A stretch of DNA of 64,000 nucleotides from Halothiobacillus sp. (GCA_018623495.1 JAAZVP010000002.1:1-64000); one strand, 5' to 3'; positions 48,386 to 59,566 are shown, counted from the first letter of the stretch. The notes: generated by a model not told the origin, from the letters alone. Program-made: numbers and translations.

Positions 48386-49711
48386 TTACTCGGCGTCCTC
48401 GCCCTCGGCCGCTTCCTCCTGCGGGTTCATCACCTCGTCGAAGGAGCGCTGCTTCTCGCTGACCCGGGCCTGCTCGGCGACGAAGTCGACCACCTGCTCC
48501 TCCAGCGCCAGCGCCTCGAGGTTGGACATCAGCTCGCGGTTGGCGCGGTAGTGCTTGATGACCTCCTCGGGATCCTCGTAGCTGGCGGCGATGTCGTCGA
48601 GCAGGGTGTCGACACGCTCCGAGTCCAGTTCCAGCTCGTGCTCGCGCACCAGCTCCGCGACCACCAGGCCGAGCAGCACGCGGCGACGGGCCTCCTGCTC
48701 GAACAGCTCCAGCGGCAGCTGGTCCTTGGCCTGGGCACCGCCCATCTGCTGGACCATCTGGTCGCGGACACGCTCGGACTCCTCGCGCACCAGCGCCTGG
48801 GGCAGCTCGACGCCGTCGTGCATCTCCACGAGCGCATCCATCACCTGCTGCTTGACGCTCTTCTTGACCGCCTGCTTGAGCTCGCGCTCCATGTTCTTGC
48901 GGATCTCGGCGCGGAAGTCGTCCATGTCGCCGCTGTCGACCCCGAAGGCCTGCATGAACTCGCCGTCCACCTCGGGCAGGCGGGGCTCGGCGACGCTCTC
49001 CACCTTGACGTCGAACCGGGCGGTTTTGCCGCGCAGGTTCTCGGCGTGGTAATCCTCGGGGAAGGCGACCTCGATGGTCTTCTCCTCGCCTGCGGACATG
49101 CCCTCCAGCGGCGCCTCGAAGTCCTTGAGCATGCGGCCTTCGCCCAGCTGGACGGGCATGCTCTCGGCCTTGCCGCCCTCGAAGGGCTCGCCGTCGATGC
49201 GGCCCTCGAAGGTGACGGTGACCCGGTCACCCTCTTGGGCCGCGCGCTCGACGTCCTGCCAGTCCTTGCGCTGCTCGCGCAGGGTCTCGATCATCTTGTC
49301 GATGTCGGCATCGGTGACCTCGGCCACCGGGCGCTCGATCTCGACGCCATCCAGCTTGCCCAGCTCGATCTCGGGGTAGACCTCCACGGTCGCCTGGTAG
49401 ACCAGGTCCTCGCCCGGCTCGTTGGCGACGATCTCGATCTGCGGCGAACCCGCGGTGCGCAGTTCCTGCTCGCTCACCGCCTGGCCCAGGCTGCTCTGCA
49501 TGAACTCCGCGGCGACTTCCTGGCGCACCTGGCCACCGTAGCGCTGCTTGACCACGCGCAGCGGGACCTTGCCCGGCCGAAAGCCGTCCATGCGCACGCG
49601 CCCGCGCATGTCCTTGAGCCGGGTATCCACGGCCTCGTCGACCTCCTGGGCCGGGATCTCCACCTTCAGGGTCCGCTCGAGACCATTGGACGATTCCACA
49701 CTCACTTGCAT
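48386..49711 (-). CDS. tig: Trigger factor
   Basis: 441 residues. The ribosome-binding domain includes the GFRPGKVPL signature (about 44-52). The FKBP-type prolyl isomerase domain is at about 160-245 ([20 protein letters not shown]). The C-terminal chaperone arms follow, ending in an acidic tail ([10 protein letters not shown]). It shields nascent chains at the tunnel exit. First gene of tig-clpP-clpX. The 297 bases to moxR hold the divergent promoters; no hexamer pair there is convincing. Confidence 0.96.
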   Translation of the reverse strand: MQVSVESSNGLERTLKVEIPAQEVDEAVDTRLKDMRGRVRMDGFRPGKVPLRVVKQRYGGQVRQEVAAEFMQSSLGQAVSEQELRTAGSPQIEIVANEPGEDLVYQATVEVYPEIELGKLDGVEIERPVAEVTDADIDKMIETLREQRKDWQDVERAAQEGDRVTVTFEGRIDGEPFEGGKAESMPVQLGEGRMLKDFEAPLEGMSAGEEKTIEVAFPEDYHAENLRGKTARFDVKVESVAEPRLPEVDGEFMQAFGVDSGDMDDFRAEIRKNMERELKQAVKKSVKQQVMDALVEMHDGVELPQALVREESERVRDQMVQQMGGAQAKDQLPLELFEQEARRRVLLGLVVAELVREHELELDSERVDTLLDDIAASYEDPEEVIKHYRANRELMSNLEALALEEQVVDFVAEQARVSEKQRSFDEVMNPQEEAAEGEDAE

Positions 49712-50008
49712 TACCGACTACCTCGCGAGCCAATCTCTGGGATTTCAATCAAATAAGGCTCGATCCGGGAACCTCCGCGCGGGCCGGCGGCATCGCTGCG
49801 GGCTGCCCCGCAGGCCATGGACGCTGCCGATCCGCGCGCAGGCCCCTCGAGGACCGAGCCGCACATTCGGTTTGGGCGCCGGTGGCCGGGATATCCCTGA
49901 CCGACGCGCGCGAAGGCTGGTATCTTAACCGATTTCGGGCAGTGATGACATCGGCGCCGAACGCGCCCCGGTCACCGCCCGCCACGCCCACTCCCGTCCG
50001 AGGCCGCG

Positions 50009-50988
<980 letters not shown>

Positions 50989-50992
<4 letters not shown>

Positions 50993-51861
50993 CCCGAGGC
51001 GGCACCCGCGCCCGGCCCACCCGCACCGGCCTGCTGTTTCTCGGGCTGCTGGTGGTGATGTTTCTGGCCTCGATGAACTACGGCGCCAACGTGGGCTTCT
51101 TCTTCACCTTCCTGCTGGCCGGCATGGCCCTGGCCGCCTGGCCACTGGCCCACGCCAACGTCGCCGCCGTCGAGCTCGCCACCGAAGCGCCGGCCGAGGG
51201 CTTCGCCGGCCGCCCGATCGCCCTGGAACTGGCCGCCGAGGCCAGCCGGCCGGCCCACGAGCTCGCGCTGCACAACCGCGGGGAACCCTGCTCCCTGACC
51301 ACGCTCCACGCCCGCTGCCACCCCCGGCTGGCACTCGGTCCGCTGCCGCGCGGCCGCCACCGGCGAATTACCGTGGAGATCCACTCCCTCTACCCCCTGG
51401 GCCTGTTCCACGCCCGGCGGAGCCTGGACCTCGACGCGGAGATCCTGGTCTTCCCGGCCCCTGCCGGCCACGCGGTGCCCGACTGCGCGCCGGCACCGGG
51501 GCGCGAGGGCGAGCAGGGCCGGCAATCCGAGGTCGACTTCGCCGGCGTGCGTCCCGCCCTGCCCGGCGAGCCACCCTCGCGCATCGCCTGGAAGGCCTCG
51601 GCGCGCAGCCAGGAGACCCTGAGCAAGGCCTGGGAGGGCCGCGAGGGCAGCGCCTGCTGGCTGGACTGGGACCGCCTGCCCGGGTCCGACACCGAGGCCC
51701 GGCTCTCCCAGCTCGCCCGCTGGGTACTGGAATGCGAGCGCGGCGGCCGACCCTACGCGTTGCGCCTGCCCGCCGCGACGGTCCCCCCCGGCACGGGCCG
51801 CCCGCATCGCCACCGCTGCCTGGAAGCACTGGCCTGCCACCCGGAGGCACCCCGTGGCTGA
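50989..51861 (+). CDS. DUF58 domain membrane protein
   Basis: 290 residues: two N-terminal transmembrane helices (about 12-50; GLLFLGLLVVMFLASMNYGAN, FFFTFLLAGMALAAWPLA), then a beta-rich region and a DUF58 segment (about 165-235; SEVDFAGVRPALPGEPPSRIAWKASARSQETLSKAWEGR). DUF58 proteins pair with MoxR; this one lacks a recognisable vWA MIDAS motif and is shorter than typical, so it is a reduced form. GTG start overlaps the moxR stop. Confidence 0.85.
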
Positions 51862-53791
51862 TCCCCGGCTGCCACGCCACCGCCTGCTGCTGGCGCTGGG
51901 GCTCGCCCTGCTGCCCCACGTGCTGCACCTGGCCCCCTGGGTCTCGGCGCTGTTTCTCGCCGGGCTGGCGTGGAATGCCCTCAGCCTGGTGCGCGAATGG
52001 CCGCCCCCCAACCGCTGGTGGCTGGCGGCACTCGCCACCGCCGGCTTCGCCGGCGTGAGCCTCGCCTTCGGCAGCTTCACCGGCCGCGACGCCGGCGTGG
52101 CCCTGCTCACCCTGATGACCACCCTCAAGCTCCTCGAGGCCCGCGACCGGCGTGACTACCTCCTGCTCACCGTGCTCGGCTATTTCCTGGTGCTCACACT
52201 GTTTCTCTTCGACCAGGGCATCCCGGTCACCCTCTACACCTTCCTGCCGATCTTTCTGCTCACCGCGGCACTCGGCGACCTGAGCGCCGAGCAGCCCCGC
52301 CGCTACCGCCACCACCTGCGCACCACCGGCCGCCTGCTGGTGGGCGCGCTGCCGCTGGCCCTGGTGCTGTTCGTCATCGTGCCCCGCCCGGCCGGCGGCC
52401 TCTGGGGCGGCACCCCGGATCCCGGCCGTGGCGTCACCGGCCTGAGCGAGCGGATGGCACCGGGCAGCGTCACCGACCTGGCCCAATCCCGCGAGCCGGC
52501 CTTCCGGGTGGCGTTCGACGACGGTATCCCGGCGAGCGAGGACCTCTACTGGCGCGGGCCCGTCTTCTGGCACTACGACGGCCGCGCCTGGAGCCCGCGG
52601 GACAATCGGCGCTGGCGCCGCCAGCCACCCGGGACGCCGGGCGCCACCGTCGACTACACCGTCACCCTGGAACCCCACCATCGACGGTGGCTGTTCGCCC
52701 TCGACCAGCCGGCCTCGATTCCCGCGCAGGCCGCGCTCACCGACGACCTCCAGTTGCTGCGCGATCGCGACGTCCACCGCCGCATCAGCTACGAGGCCAG
52801 CAGCCACCTGGACGACACCCTCGCCGAGAGCCTCACCGCCCTCGACCGCCATCACGGCCTGGCGCTGCCGGCCAACGGCAATCCGCGGTTGCGGCAACTG
52901 GCGAACGAGTGGAGCGAGCGCGCGGTGGACGACCGCGACCTGCTGGCGATCGCCCGCCGCCACTTCGCCGAGGGCCCGTACCGCTATACCCTCCAGCCGC
53001 CCGCCCTCGGGGGCGAGAACGGCATGGACCGCTTCCTGTTCACCACCCGCGAGGGCTACTGCGAGCACTACGCGGCGGCCCTGGTGCTGCTGATGCGCGC
53101 CGCCGGCGTACCGGCGCGGGTGGTCACCGGCTACCAGGGCGGGGAGTACAACGCCGCGGGGGATTTCCTGCTGGTGCGCCAGAGCGATGCCCATGCCTGG
53201 GCGGAGGTCTGGCTGGAGGGGATCGGCTGGCGACGCGTCGACCCCACCACCTGGATCAGCACCGCGCGCGTGGAGGCCGGCGTCGAGCGCCCCGGAGATG
53301 CCGCCGCCGCGGTCGCCGCGGCCACCGACCTTGCCTGGACGCGGCGCGTCGGCCAACTATGGGACGCGCTCGACTACCGCTGGACGCGCTGGGTCCTGGG
53401 CTTCGACTTCAGCCTCCAGCGCCGGTTGCTGGAACGCCTGCACCTGCCGGTGCACTCGCTGGTGCTGGTGGCCGCCTCGACCATCGCCCTGTTGCTGGCC
53501 TTCGCCGCCTATCGCCGCTGGGCGACACGCCGGCCGACCCCCAGACCCGCCGACGAACTCGACCGCCTGTTCCTGCGCTATTGCCGGCGGCTGGAACGCC
53601 GCGGCATTGCCCGTAGGGCCGAGGAAGGCCCCCGGGCACTGGCCGAGCGGGTGGCCCGGCAACACCCCGAGCTGGCCACCCGCACCCGGCTCGTGGCCGA
53701 GCTCTATACCCGCCTGCGCTACGGCCGGCACGCCGACCCGGCAACCCGGCGCCGCCTCGCCCGGCTGGTGCGCCAGCGCCTGCCACGCTGA
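51854..53791 (+). CDS. tgpA: TgpA-like membrane transglutaminase
   Basis: 645 residues: six or so N-terminal transmembrane helices (about 10-185), a periplasmic DUF3488/transglutaminase core with catalytic Cys in TTREGYCEHYAAALVLLMRAAGVPARVV order, His in QSDAHAWAEVW and Asp in GWRRVDPT, one further helix (about 535-555) and a DUF4129-type cytoplasmic tail (RPADELDRLFLRYCRRLER). In Pseudomonas TgpA is essential and periplasmic. GTG start overlaps the DUF58 stop. Confidence 0.9.
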   Translation: MADPRLPRHRLLLALGLALLPHVLHLAPWVSALFLAGLAWNALSLVREWPPPNRWWLAALATAGFAGVSLAFGSFTGRDAGVALLTLMTTLKLLEARDRRDYLLLTVLGYFLVLTLFLFDQGIPVTLYTFLPIFLLTAALGDLSAEQPRRYRHHLRTTGRLLVGALPLALVLFVIVPRPAGGLWGGTPDPGRGVTGLSERMAPGSVTDLAQSREPAFRVAFDDGIPASEDLYWRGPVFWHYDGRAWSPRDNRRWRRQPPGTPGATVDYTVTLEPHHRRWLFALDQPASIPAQAALTDDLQLLRDRDVHRRISYEASSHLDDTLAESLTALDRHHGLALPANGNPRLRQLANEWSERAVDDRDLLAIARRHFAEGPYRYTLQPPALGGENGMDRFLFTTREGYCEHYAAALVLLMRAAGVPARVVTGYQGGEYNAAGDFLLVRQSDAHAWAEVWLEGIGWRRVDPTTWISTARVEAGVERPGDAAAAVAAATDLAWTRRVGQLWDALDYRWTRWVLGFDFSLQRRLLERLHLPVHSLVLVAASTIALLLAFAAYRRWATRRPTPRPADELDRLFLRYCRRLERRGIARRAEEGPRALAERVARQHPELATRTRLVAELYTRLRYGRHADPATRRRLARLVRQRLPR

Positions 53792-53804
53792 ACCGGGACC
53801 AACG

Positions 53805-53827
53805 AAAAAGCCCCCATCTCCGGGGGC
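53805..53827 (-). terminator. Terminator after the Rrf2-type regulator gene
   Basis: On the - strand GCCCCC, loop, GGGGGC then TTTTT, 33 bases beyond the stop of the Rrf2-type gene. The + strand side lacks a T-run, so it does not obviously end the tgpA transcript. Confidence 0.8.
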
Positions 53828-53859
53828 TCGACCGATCTCACCGCAACGACCCGCTGGCG

Positions 53860-54294
53860 TCAGGCCGCGGAGCGCTCGTCCATGGCGTCGCCGTGCTCGG
53901 CGACGAACTCCGCCAGGGTCATGTCGTTCAGGAAGTCGTACAGCCGCTTGCTGAAGTCGTTCCACATGTTGTGCGGTTCGCTGCGAATCGCCCGCAGGTG
54001 CGGGGCGAACATCCGCTCGCGCTCCGCCGGCGTGCGGTCGTCGACCGCGTCGATCACCCGCGCAATGCTGATCTCGGTGGCGGGCTGCGCCAGGCGGTAG
54101 CCACCGCCGGGGCCGCGGACGCCCTTGACCAGACCGTGCTTGCGCAGCCGCGCGAACAGCTGCTCCAGGTAGGACAGTGAAACGCCCTGCTCCTGGGAGA
54201 TATCGGCCAGCGTGAGCGGACCCCGGCCCTCGTACTGGGCGAGGTGCATCATGGCGGTGACCGCGTAGCGCGCCTTGGTTGACAACCTCATCAT
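53860..54294 (-). CDS. Rrf2/IscR-type regulator without cysteines
   Basis: 144 residues. The winged helix (2-70) closely matches IscR (MRLSTKARYAVTAMMHLAQYEG, VSLSYLEQLFARLRKHGLVKGVRGPGGGYRLA). The dimerisation helix region resembles IscR (HNMWNDFSKRLYDFLNDMTLAEF), with a His where IscR has its cluster-ligand His. There are no Cys residues at all, so the [2Fe-2S] cluster of IscR cannot be bound in the usual way. No isc or suf genes are nearby. GGAGG precedes the ATG by six bases. It may act like clusterless (apo) IscR or sense something else. Confidence 0.85.
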   Translation of the reverse strand: MMRLSTKARYAVTAMMHLAQYEGRGPLTLADISQEQGVSLSYLEQLFARLRKHGLVKGVRGPGGGYRLAQPATEISIARVIDAVDDRTPAERERMFAPHLRAIRSEPHNMWNDFSKRLYDFLNDMTLAEFVAEHGDAMDERSAA

Positions 54295-54310
54295 GCCGAG
54301 CCTCCTCATT

Positions 54311-54358
54311 CCTGATCGTTTCAGTCAGGAATATATTTAAGCGGACCAATTCAGTCAA
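54311..54358 (-). promoter_or_regulatory. Sigma-70 promoter and likely operator of the Rrf2-type gene
   Basis: On the - strand TTGACT (54353-54358), 17-base spacer, TATATT (54330-54335): a strong promoter. TTCAGTCA (read on the + strand) occurs at 54320-54327 and 54350-54357, exactly 30 bases apart, flanking the -10 and covering the -35. CCTGA and TCAGG arms at 54311-54329 form a dyad just downstream of the start. This fits autoregulation by the gene's own product, which is inference. Confidence 0.7.
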
Positions 54359-54407
54359 GTATTTTTTCAGACTTTCTTGTACAGGCCTTGTGAAGGAATC
54401 GTTCGGA

Positions 54408-54890
54408 TCAGCCGATCAAGGCGGGCCGCCGCGCCTGCGCCGGCCGCGGGCCGAAGTGATGCCCCCGGTGGAGGCAGTAGCCCAGCCAGCGATGGAAGAA
54501 GCGGTTGAGCGCCCAGCGGGTCTCGAGGCTGGTGGCCGGACGGGTGATGAGCTGGTGACTGCGACGATCGTGGACCACGCGGCTGAGCACCTCGGCGGTG
54601 CGCGCGTCGTGATAGATGCGCACCCGCAGATCCGGCAGCGCCCGGCTCCCCTCGCCCTCGCTGAACAGGTAGGTCATCCTCAGCATGGTGGTATAGCGGC
54701 AGCGCTCGCTCACCTGCACGTGCAGCGGCAGGCAGTCCGCCACCCGGGAGACGGCGTGGCTCTCCAGCTGGCCGACCGCGGGGATCAGCCGGCGCAGGCG
54801 CATGTAGTTGAGCTCGTAGAGCTCCATCAGGGCCGCGAAACTGCCCGCCCGGGGCGCCCGGCAGGCCTGGGGATCGAGATCGAAACGCAT
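54408..54890 (-). CDS. DUF1249 (YqiB-like) protein
   Basis: 160 residues resembling YqiB: MELYELNYMRLRRLIP (about 22-37), RCRYTTMLRMTYLF, DLRVRIYHDARTAEVLS, and a C-terminal FFHRWLGYCLHRGHHF. YqiB-type proteins are cytoplasmic and of unknown role, often near nudF/cpdA in enterics. Here it stands between the Rrf2-type gene and tRNA-Arg. The start matches the family length. Confidence 0.8.
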   Translation of the reverse strand: MRFDLDPQACRAPRAGSFAALMELYELNYMRLRRLIPAVGQLESHAVSRVADCLPLHVQVSERCRYTTMLRMTYLFSEGEGSRALPDLRVRIYHDARTAEVLSRVVHDRRSHQLITRPATSLETRWALNRFFHRWLGYCLHRGHHFGPRPAQARRPALIG

Positions 54891-54993
54891 GCCGCCAAGT
54901 GTACCAGAGCCCGGCGGGCGAGCAGCGTACCCGCGCGCGGGGCGGCCTTTTCCCGCGGCCGGCGGAGCCATGTTAGACTCCGCCTGACTCCGC

Positions 54994-55070
54994 GCCCCCG
55001 TAGCTCAGCTGGATAGAGCAATCCCCTCCTAAGGGATCGGTCGCAGGTTCGAATCCTGCCGGGGGCGCCA
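54994..55070 (+). tRNA. tRNA-Arg (CCU)
   Basis: 77 bases with encoded CCA. Acceptor GCCCCCG / CGGGGGC, D arm AGCTCAGCTGGATAGAGC, anticodon loop CTCCTAA giving CCT, T arm GCAGGTTCGAATCCTGC. Decodes AGG, a rare codon in this G/C-rich genome. Confidence 0.97.
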
Positions 55071-55201
55071 TTTCCCCTCTTTCGGATGGCCCGGGTCCTC
55101 GACGGGCAATCGACCCGGCGCCTCGATCGGAAGCAACCCGCGCGCCATGGACGGCACCGGTTCGGGCGACGATTCCGTGGCGGGCGCCCCGGCCCGTACC
55201 A

Positions 55202-56248
55202 TCAGCCCGGTTCGTGGGAGCCCGGCAGGCCGCGGGCCCGCAGGGTCTCGTTGATCTCGCGGACCAGGGCCGGCCCCCGGTAGATGAAGCCCGTGTAGAC
55301 CTGCACCAGGCGGGCACCCGCCTCGATCTTCTCCACCGCGTCCTCGCCGGACATGATGCCCCCCGCCGCGATCAGCGGGATGCGCCCCGCGAAGACCCCG
55401 GCGAAGCGCCGCAGGACCGCCGTCGAGCGCGCCCTGACCGGCGCCCCGCTCAATCCCCCCTGCTCCTCGGCGTGCGCGAGTCCCTCCACGCCCTCGCGCG
55501 TGATCGTGGTGTTGGTGGCGATCACCCCGTCCACGTCCTGGCGCAGGAAGGCGGCGGCCATGTCGTCGATCTCGGCGTCCTCGAGGTCGGGCGCGACCTT
55601 GATCACCAGCGGGACGTACCGGCCGTGCGCCTCGGCCAGTTCCGCCTGGCGGGCCTTGAGGCGCTCGAGCAGGCCATCGAGGGCCGCGCCCTGCTGCAGG
55701 TCCCGCAGGCCCACCGTGTTGGGCGAGGAGATGTTGACGGTGACGTAGTCGGCATGCGGGTAGACCCGCTCCAGGCAGTAGAGATAGTCGTCCACCGCCC
55801 GCTCCATGGGGGTGTCGAAGTTCTTGCCGATGTTGAGGCCCAGCACACCCGGGTAGCGCGCCCGCCGGACCTGCTCGACGAAGTGGTCGACACCCGCATT
55901 GTTGAAACCCATGCGGTTGATGATCGCCCGCGCCTGCGGCAGACGGAAAAGCCGCGGCCGGGGATTGCCCGGCTGCGGCCGCGGGGTCACCGTGCCCACC
56001 TCGATGAAACCGAAGCCCATGGCCCCCAGCCCCGTCACGTGGTCGGCGTTCTTGTCCAGGCCCGCCGCCAGGCCCACCGGGTTCGGGAAGGTGAGCCCCA
56101 TGACCCGCACCGGGGCCTCGATGGCCGCCCCCCCGACCCAGCCGCGAAAAGGCTCGTGCCCGGCCAGGTCCGCCAGCCGCAGCGACCAGTCGTGGGCGGT
56201 CTCCGGCGGCAGGGTGAACAACAGGCGGCGCACGAGGGGGTAGAACAT
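55202..56248 (-). CDS. pyrD: Dihydroorotate dehydrogenase, class 2
   Basis: 348 residues: N-terminal membrane-associating helices ([22 protein letters not shown]), FMN site [16 protein letters not shown] and [26 protein letters not shown], catalytic Ser in [15 protein letters not shown], and [20 protein letters not shown] near the end. It oxidises dihydroorotate with quinone at the inner membrane in pyrimidine synthesis. GGAG lies six bases before the ATG. Confidence 0.96.
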   Translation of the reverse strand: MFYPLVRRLLFTLPPETAHDWSLRLADLAGHEPFRGWVGGAAIEAPVRVMGLTFPNPVGLAAGLDKNADHVTGLGAMGFGFIEVGTVTPRPQPGNPRPRLFRLPQARAIINRMGFNNAGVDHFVEQVRRARYPGVLGLNIGKNFDTPMERAVDDYLYCLERVYPHADYVTVNISSPNTVGLRDLQQGAALDGLLERLKARQAELAEAHGRYVPLVIKVAPDLEDAEIDDMAAAFLRQDVDGVIATNTTITREGVEGLAHAEEQGGLSGAPVRARSTAVLRRFAGVFAGRIPLIAAGGIMSGEDAVEKIEAGARLVQVYTGFIYRGPALVREINETLRARGLPGSHEPG

Positions 56249-56289
56249 GGCGGGCTCCGGGGATTTCTGCGTGGGCGTATGGTAGCGCA

Positions 56290-57237
56290 TCAGAACCACG
56301 GCCCGTGAAACCGCTCCCGCGGGCCCGGCGGCTCGTCGACGTGGGGTTCGATGGGCCGGCGGTGGAGCCCGCCGCCCGCGCCCCCGGGTCCGCCGGCCAG
56401 GCGCCGCAGGCGGGCCACCCGCTCCGAGGTCGGCGGGTGGGTCCGCAGGATCGAGGGCAGCGGATTGCGCCGATGCGGCAGCAACAGGCGGTAGAGCCAG
56501 TGGGTCTCGTAGTGCTCGATGCGCTCGAGGGCGCGGGCCATCCCCTCGGCATCCCCGGTGAGCTCCACCGCCCCCAGGTCGGCCCGGTACTCGCGCAGCC
56601 GCGAGAGCGCCAGTTGCAGCAGGGCGCTGACGTTGGGGGCGAGAATGAACACCAGCAACAGCAGCCAGGGAATCGCCGCCTCGCCCGCCAGCCACAGCGG
56701 CACGTAGACCAGCGCCAACAGGTAGCCCACCAGCGCGAGCATCGCGGTCAGCCGGCCGACGATATCGGCCAGGGCCATCACCCACAGGTCGCGGTGGCGG
56801 ATGTGGCTGATCTCGTGGGCCAGGATGGCGACGATCTCGCGCTCGCCCAGTCGACGCAGCAGGCCGTCGGAAAGGGCCACCGCGGAATCCGCCGGCCGAC
56901 CGGTGGCGAAGGAGTTCATCAACACCGAGGGCAGGTAATAGAGCCGGGGTGGCCGCTCGAGTCCGGCCCGCCGGCTGAGCTCGGCGTTGACCCGCTCCAG
57001 CTCGGGGAGGCGCCCCGGGGGAATCGGCCGCGCATCGAACATCGCCAGCACCAGCCGGGGCGACATCACCGGGCTGAACAGCGCCAGCAACCCGCCCGCG
57101 AACAGCGACCACAGCAGCCCCGAACGCCCGGCCACCAGCCAGCCGATCACCCCCAGCAGGACGACCATCAGGATCGCCAGCAGCAGCGTCTGGATCGCGT
57201 TGCTCAGCTCGTAGCGAGTCAGGAAAGACACGGGCAT
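56290..57237 (-). CDS. M48-family membrane metalloprotease (HtpX-like)
   Basis: 315 residues: two N-terminal transmembrane helices, catalytic HEISHIRH (about 142-149; HExxH), two further hydrophobic segments, and the third zinc ligand region [16 protein letters not shown]. The C-terminal part ends with a Gly/Pro/His-rich tail ([10 protein letters not shown]). Shares architecture with HtpX, which degrades damaged membrane proteins, but the tail is not typical. It is 41 bases upstream of pyrD. The chosen ATG begins [13 protein letters not shown]. Confidence 0.85.
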   Translation of the reverse strand: MPVSFLTRYELSNAIQTLLLAILMVVLLGVIGWLVAGRSGLLWSLFAGGLLALFSPVMSPRLVLAMFDARPIPPGRLPELERVNAELSRRAGLERPPRLYYLPSVLMNSFATGRPADSAVALSDGLLRRLGEREIVAILAHEISHIRHRDLWVMALADIVGRLTAMLALVGYLLALVYVPLWLAGEAAIPWLLLLVFILAPNVSALLQLALSRLREYRADLGAVELTGDAEGMARALERIEHYETHWLYRLLLPHRRNPLPSILRTHPPTSERVARLRRLAGGPGGAGGGLHRRPIEPHVDEPPGPRERFHGPWF

Positions 57238-57378
57238 CGACAGCGCCGCCACGGCATGGACCTGCCCCGAGTCTAACCCACCGAGACCCGCCACGGTCAG
57301 CGAAGCGTCATCGGCCGGTCATCGGCGGGTCACCGGGGGCATCGAGAATCGGGCCCGGATCCGTCACCGAGCGCCGGC

Positions 57379-58233
57379 ATGCCGACCGTATCCGTGATCA
57401 CCCCCGCCTACCGCGCCGCGAACACCCTGCCCCGGGCCGTGCGCAGCGTCCTCGACCAGCGTTTCGACGACTGGGAGATGCTCATCGTCGGCGACGACGG
57501 CCGCGACTATCGCCGGCTGCTCGACGCCGTGGGCCTGGCCGATGATCCCCGCCTGCGCTTTTTCGATTCGGGCGGTGTCGCCCGCGGGCCGGGTGCCGCC
57601 CGCAACGTCGCCCTCGAGGCCGCCCGCGGCCGGTTCATCGCCCCCCTCGACGCCGACGACCTGTTCTACCCCGACCGCCTGGAGCGCCTCCTGCCCCTGG
57701 CGCGCACGCACGGCATCGCCGGCGACAACACCCGCGTGGTCGACGACACCACCGGCGACCCGCTGCGCGACGCCTTCGCCGCGGGCGGCGAGGACTTCGA
57801 GCTCGACCCCGAGCTCTACACCCACATCTCGGTACCGATGATCTTCGTCTTCGACCGCCGCCACATCCCCCGCGGCTGGGATGCGGACGTGCGCTTCGGC
57901 GAGGACACCCTCTTCAACCTGCGCCTGATGGAGCACCTGCCGCGCGTGCCGATCATCGGCGACCCGCTGCACGAATACCGGGTGATGAGCACCAGCCTCT
58001 GCCATGCCGGCGACGCCCACCAGCGCGCCGAGACCACCTACCGGCGCTGCCTGATGCGCCTGCAGGAGGACGGGCTGGGCTTTCGCACCGCCGAGGCCCG
58101 CAACCGGGTCGAGCAGATGCTCAAGCACAAGCGCGAGACCAACCACCTCTACGCCCGCAAGCGCGCCAACGGCTTTCGCGGCCCCTTCCAGCACTTTCTC
58201 AACGACATCGACCAGCACTACCTGCACGACTGA
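57379..58233 (+). CDS. Family 2 glycosyltransferase
   Basis: 284 residues with a GT-A fold: VSVITPAYRAANTLPRAVRSVLDQRFDDWEMLIVGDDG at the N-terminus in family order, GPGAARNVALEAARGRFIAPLDADDLFYPDRL with the DAD metal site (about 93-95), and FGEDTLFNLRLM further on. The donor and acceptor are unknown. It stands alone between the M48 gene and an exported protein, with no other surface-polysaccharide genes nearby. Confidence 0.88.
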   Translation: MPTVSVITPAYRAANTLPRAVRSVLDQRFDDWEMLIVGDDGRDYRRLLDAVGLADDPRLRFFDSGGVARGPGAARNVALEAARGRFIAPLDADDLFYPDRLERLLPLARTHGIAGDNTRVVDDTTGDPLRDAFAAGGEDFELDPELYTHISVPMIFVFDRRHIPRGWDADVRFGEDTLFNLRLMEHLPRVPIIGDPLHEYRVMSTSLCHAGDAHQRAETTYRRCLMRLQEDGLGFRTAEARNRVEQMLKHKRETNHLYARKRANGFRGPFQHFLNDIDQHYLHD

Positions 58234-58463
58234 GCCCAGGTCCCTTCACCCGGCGCCCGGCCCGCTTTCCCGGCATCGACGGCCCCGCGAGCCACGGCGC
58301 CCACGTGCCGGAACCGGACGGGGCACCACGCCTGGCGAGCGACCGCGGCCGGCTCCCCGGGCCTGCACCGTCCCCCGGCCCCGGCCAGCCGGTCCGGGGC
58401 TGGCCGCCGGCGGTCGGGCCGGCTATGCTCCCGGAAGGCATCCAGACCCCGGGAGGGCGACCA

Positions 58464-58967
58464 ATGATCCCGTTCAGGACCCGGCTCGCCGGCGGCATCG
58501 CCGGCCTGGCACTGGCCATCGGCTGCGCGAACGCCGGCAACTTCGTCGACGTCAAGCGCATGGGCATGGAGATCGCCGACGACATCGCCCGCGCCGCGGT
58601 GCTCGACTGCCGCGAGCGCGGCTACCAGGTCTCGGCGGTGGTGGTGGACCGCTCGGGCCATCCCCAGGCGGTGCTGCGCGACACCCACGCCTCGCGCTTC
58701 ACCATGCAGATCGCCCGCGAGAAGGCCAACGGCGTGGTGCTCTCGCGCATCGACTCCGGCGCGTTCCGGGAAAACCGGGGCGACATCCGCATGGAAATGA
58801 ACCACGTCGACGACGTGATGATGCTCGAAGGGGGACTCGCCATCGAGGCGGGCGGCGCCTTCGTGGGCGCGGTCGGCGTGAGCGGCGCCCCCGGCGGGGA
58901 CAAGGATGCCGAATGCGCCGCCGCGGCCCTGGAGACGGTCGCCGACCGCCTCGCCTTCGCCGACTAG
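58464..58967 (+). CDS. Exported GlcG/HbpS-family heme-binding-like protein
   Basis: 167 residues. Signal peptide about 1-24 (LAGGIAGLALAIGCANAG; Cys 20 is not in a good lipobox, so cleavage at ANA is more likely than lipidation). The mature part is a GlcG/HbpS fold: AAVLDCRERGYQVSAVVVDRSGHPQAVLRDTHA, REKANGVVLSRIDSGAF, GGLAIEAGGAFVGAVGVSGAPGGDKD. HbpS relatives bind heme or flavin-degradation products; the ligand here is unknown. GGGAGG lies seven bases before the ATG. Confidence 0.85.
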   Translation: MIPFRTRLAGGIAGLALAIGCANAGNFVDVKRMGMEIADDIARAAVLDCRERGYQVSAVVVDRSGHPQAVLRDTHASRFTMQIAREKANGVVLSRIDSGAFRENRGDIRMEMNHVDDVMMLEGGLAIEAGGAFVGAVGVSGAPGGDKDAECAAAALETVADRLAFAD

Positions 58968-59087
58968 CCGCGAGGCGAGCACCCCGCCCAGCACCTTGCC
59001 CGTCCCCATCAGAGCTTGATTCTAGCAGGCTCCGCCCGTCGACTCCCGGCTTGCCCCCGATACCCGGGCGGTTTTCCCGCGGCCACG

Positions 59088-59118
59088 AAAAAGGGCGCCG
59101 GCCTCGCGGCCGGCGCCC
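59088..59118 (-). terminator. Terminator after initiator tRNA
   Basis: On the - strand an 11-bp perfect stem GGGCGCCGGCC / GGCCGGCGCCC, four-base loop, then TTTTT; six bases beyond the encoded CCA of the tRNA. Confidence 0.93.
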
Positions 59119-59124
59119 TGCTGT

Positions 59125-59201
<77 letters not shown>

Positions 59202-59287
59202 AATTGATGCTGCGCAGTGTACCGCCGGGTGCCCCGCGAGTCAAATTTTTGTCATCATTCCCCCGCTCACCCACCCGGAGAACGCCC

Positions 59288-59566
59288 ATGAGCGGCATCG
59301 CCATCACCCGCGAGATGCTCGACGAGATCGAGGCCGTGCTCGCCCGCCACGCCCCCGAGAGCCGCGACGCCCACGTGCGCCTGCACCTGCTCGCGGGCCT
59401 GGCCGGCTTCATGGTCGGCGAGCGGGACATGGAAGCCGGCGAGCGCGAGGCGGTGCTCGACGGCCTGCGGGCCTTCATGGACGGCGTGGCCGAGCAGCGC
59501 CTGGCCGCCCGTCGCCCGTCCACCGAGGCCCTCGGCATCTGGCGCCCGGAGGAAAACGACCGATGA
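59288..59566 (+). CDS. Small helical protein of unknown function
   Basis: 92 residues, acidic and helix-rich (MLDEIEAVLARHAPESRDAHVRLHLLAGLAG; MEAGEREAVLDGLRAFMDGVAEQRLAARR), no membrane segment, no Cys. GGAG lies eight bases before ATG. Its stop overlaps the methyltransferase start (ATGA), so the two are translated together. Function not recognised. Confidence 0.75.
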   Translation: MSGIAITREMLDEIEAVLARHAPESRDAHVRLHLLAGLAGFMVGERDMEAGEREAVLDGLRAFMDGVAEQRLAARRPSTEALGIWRPEENDR

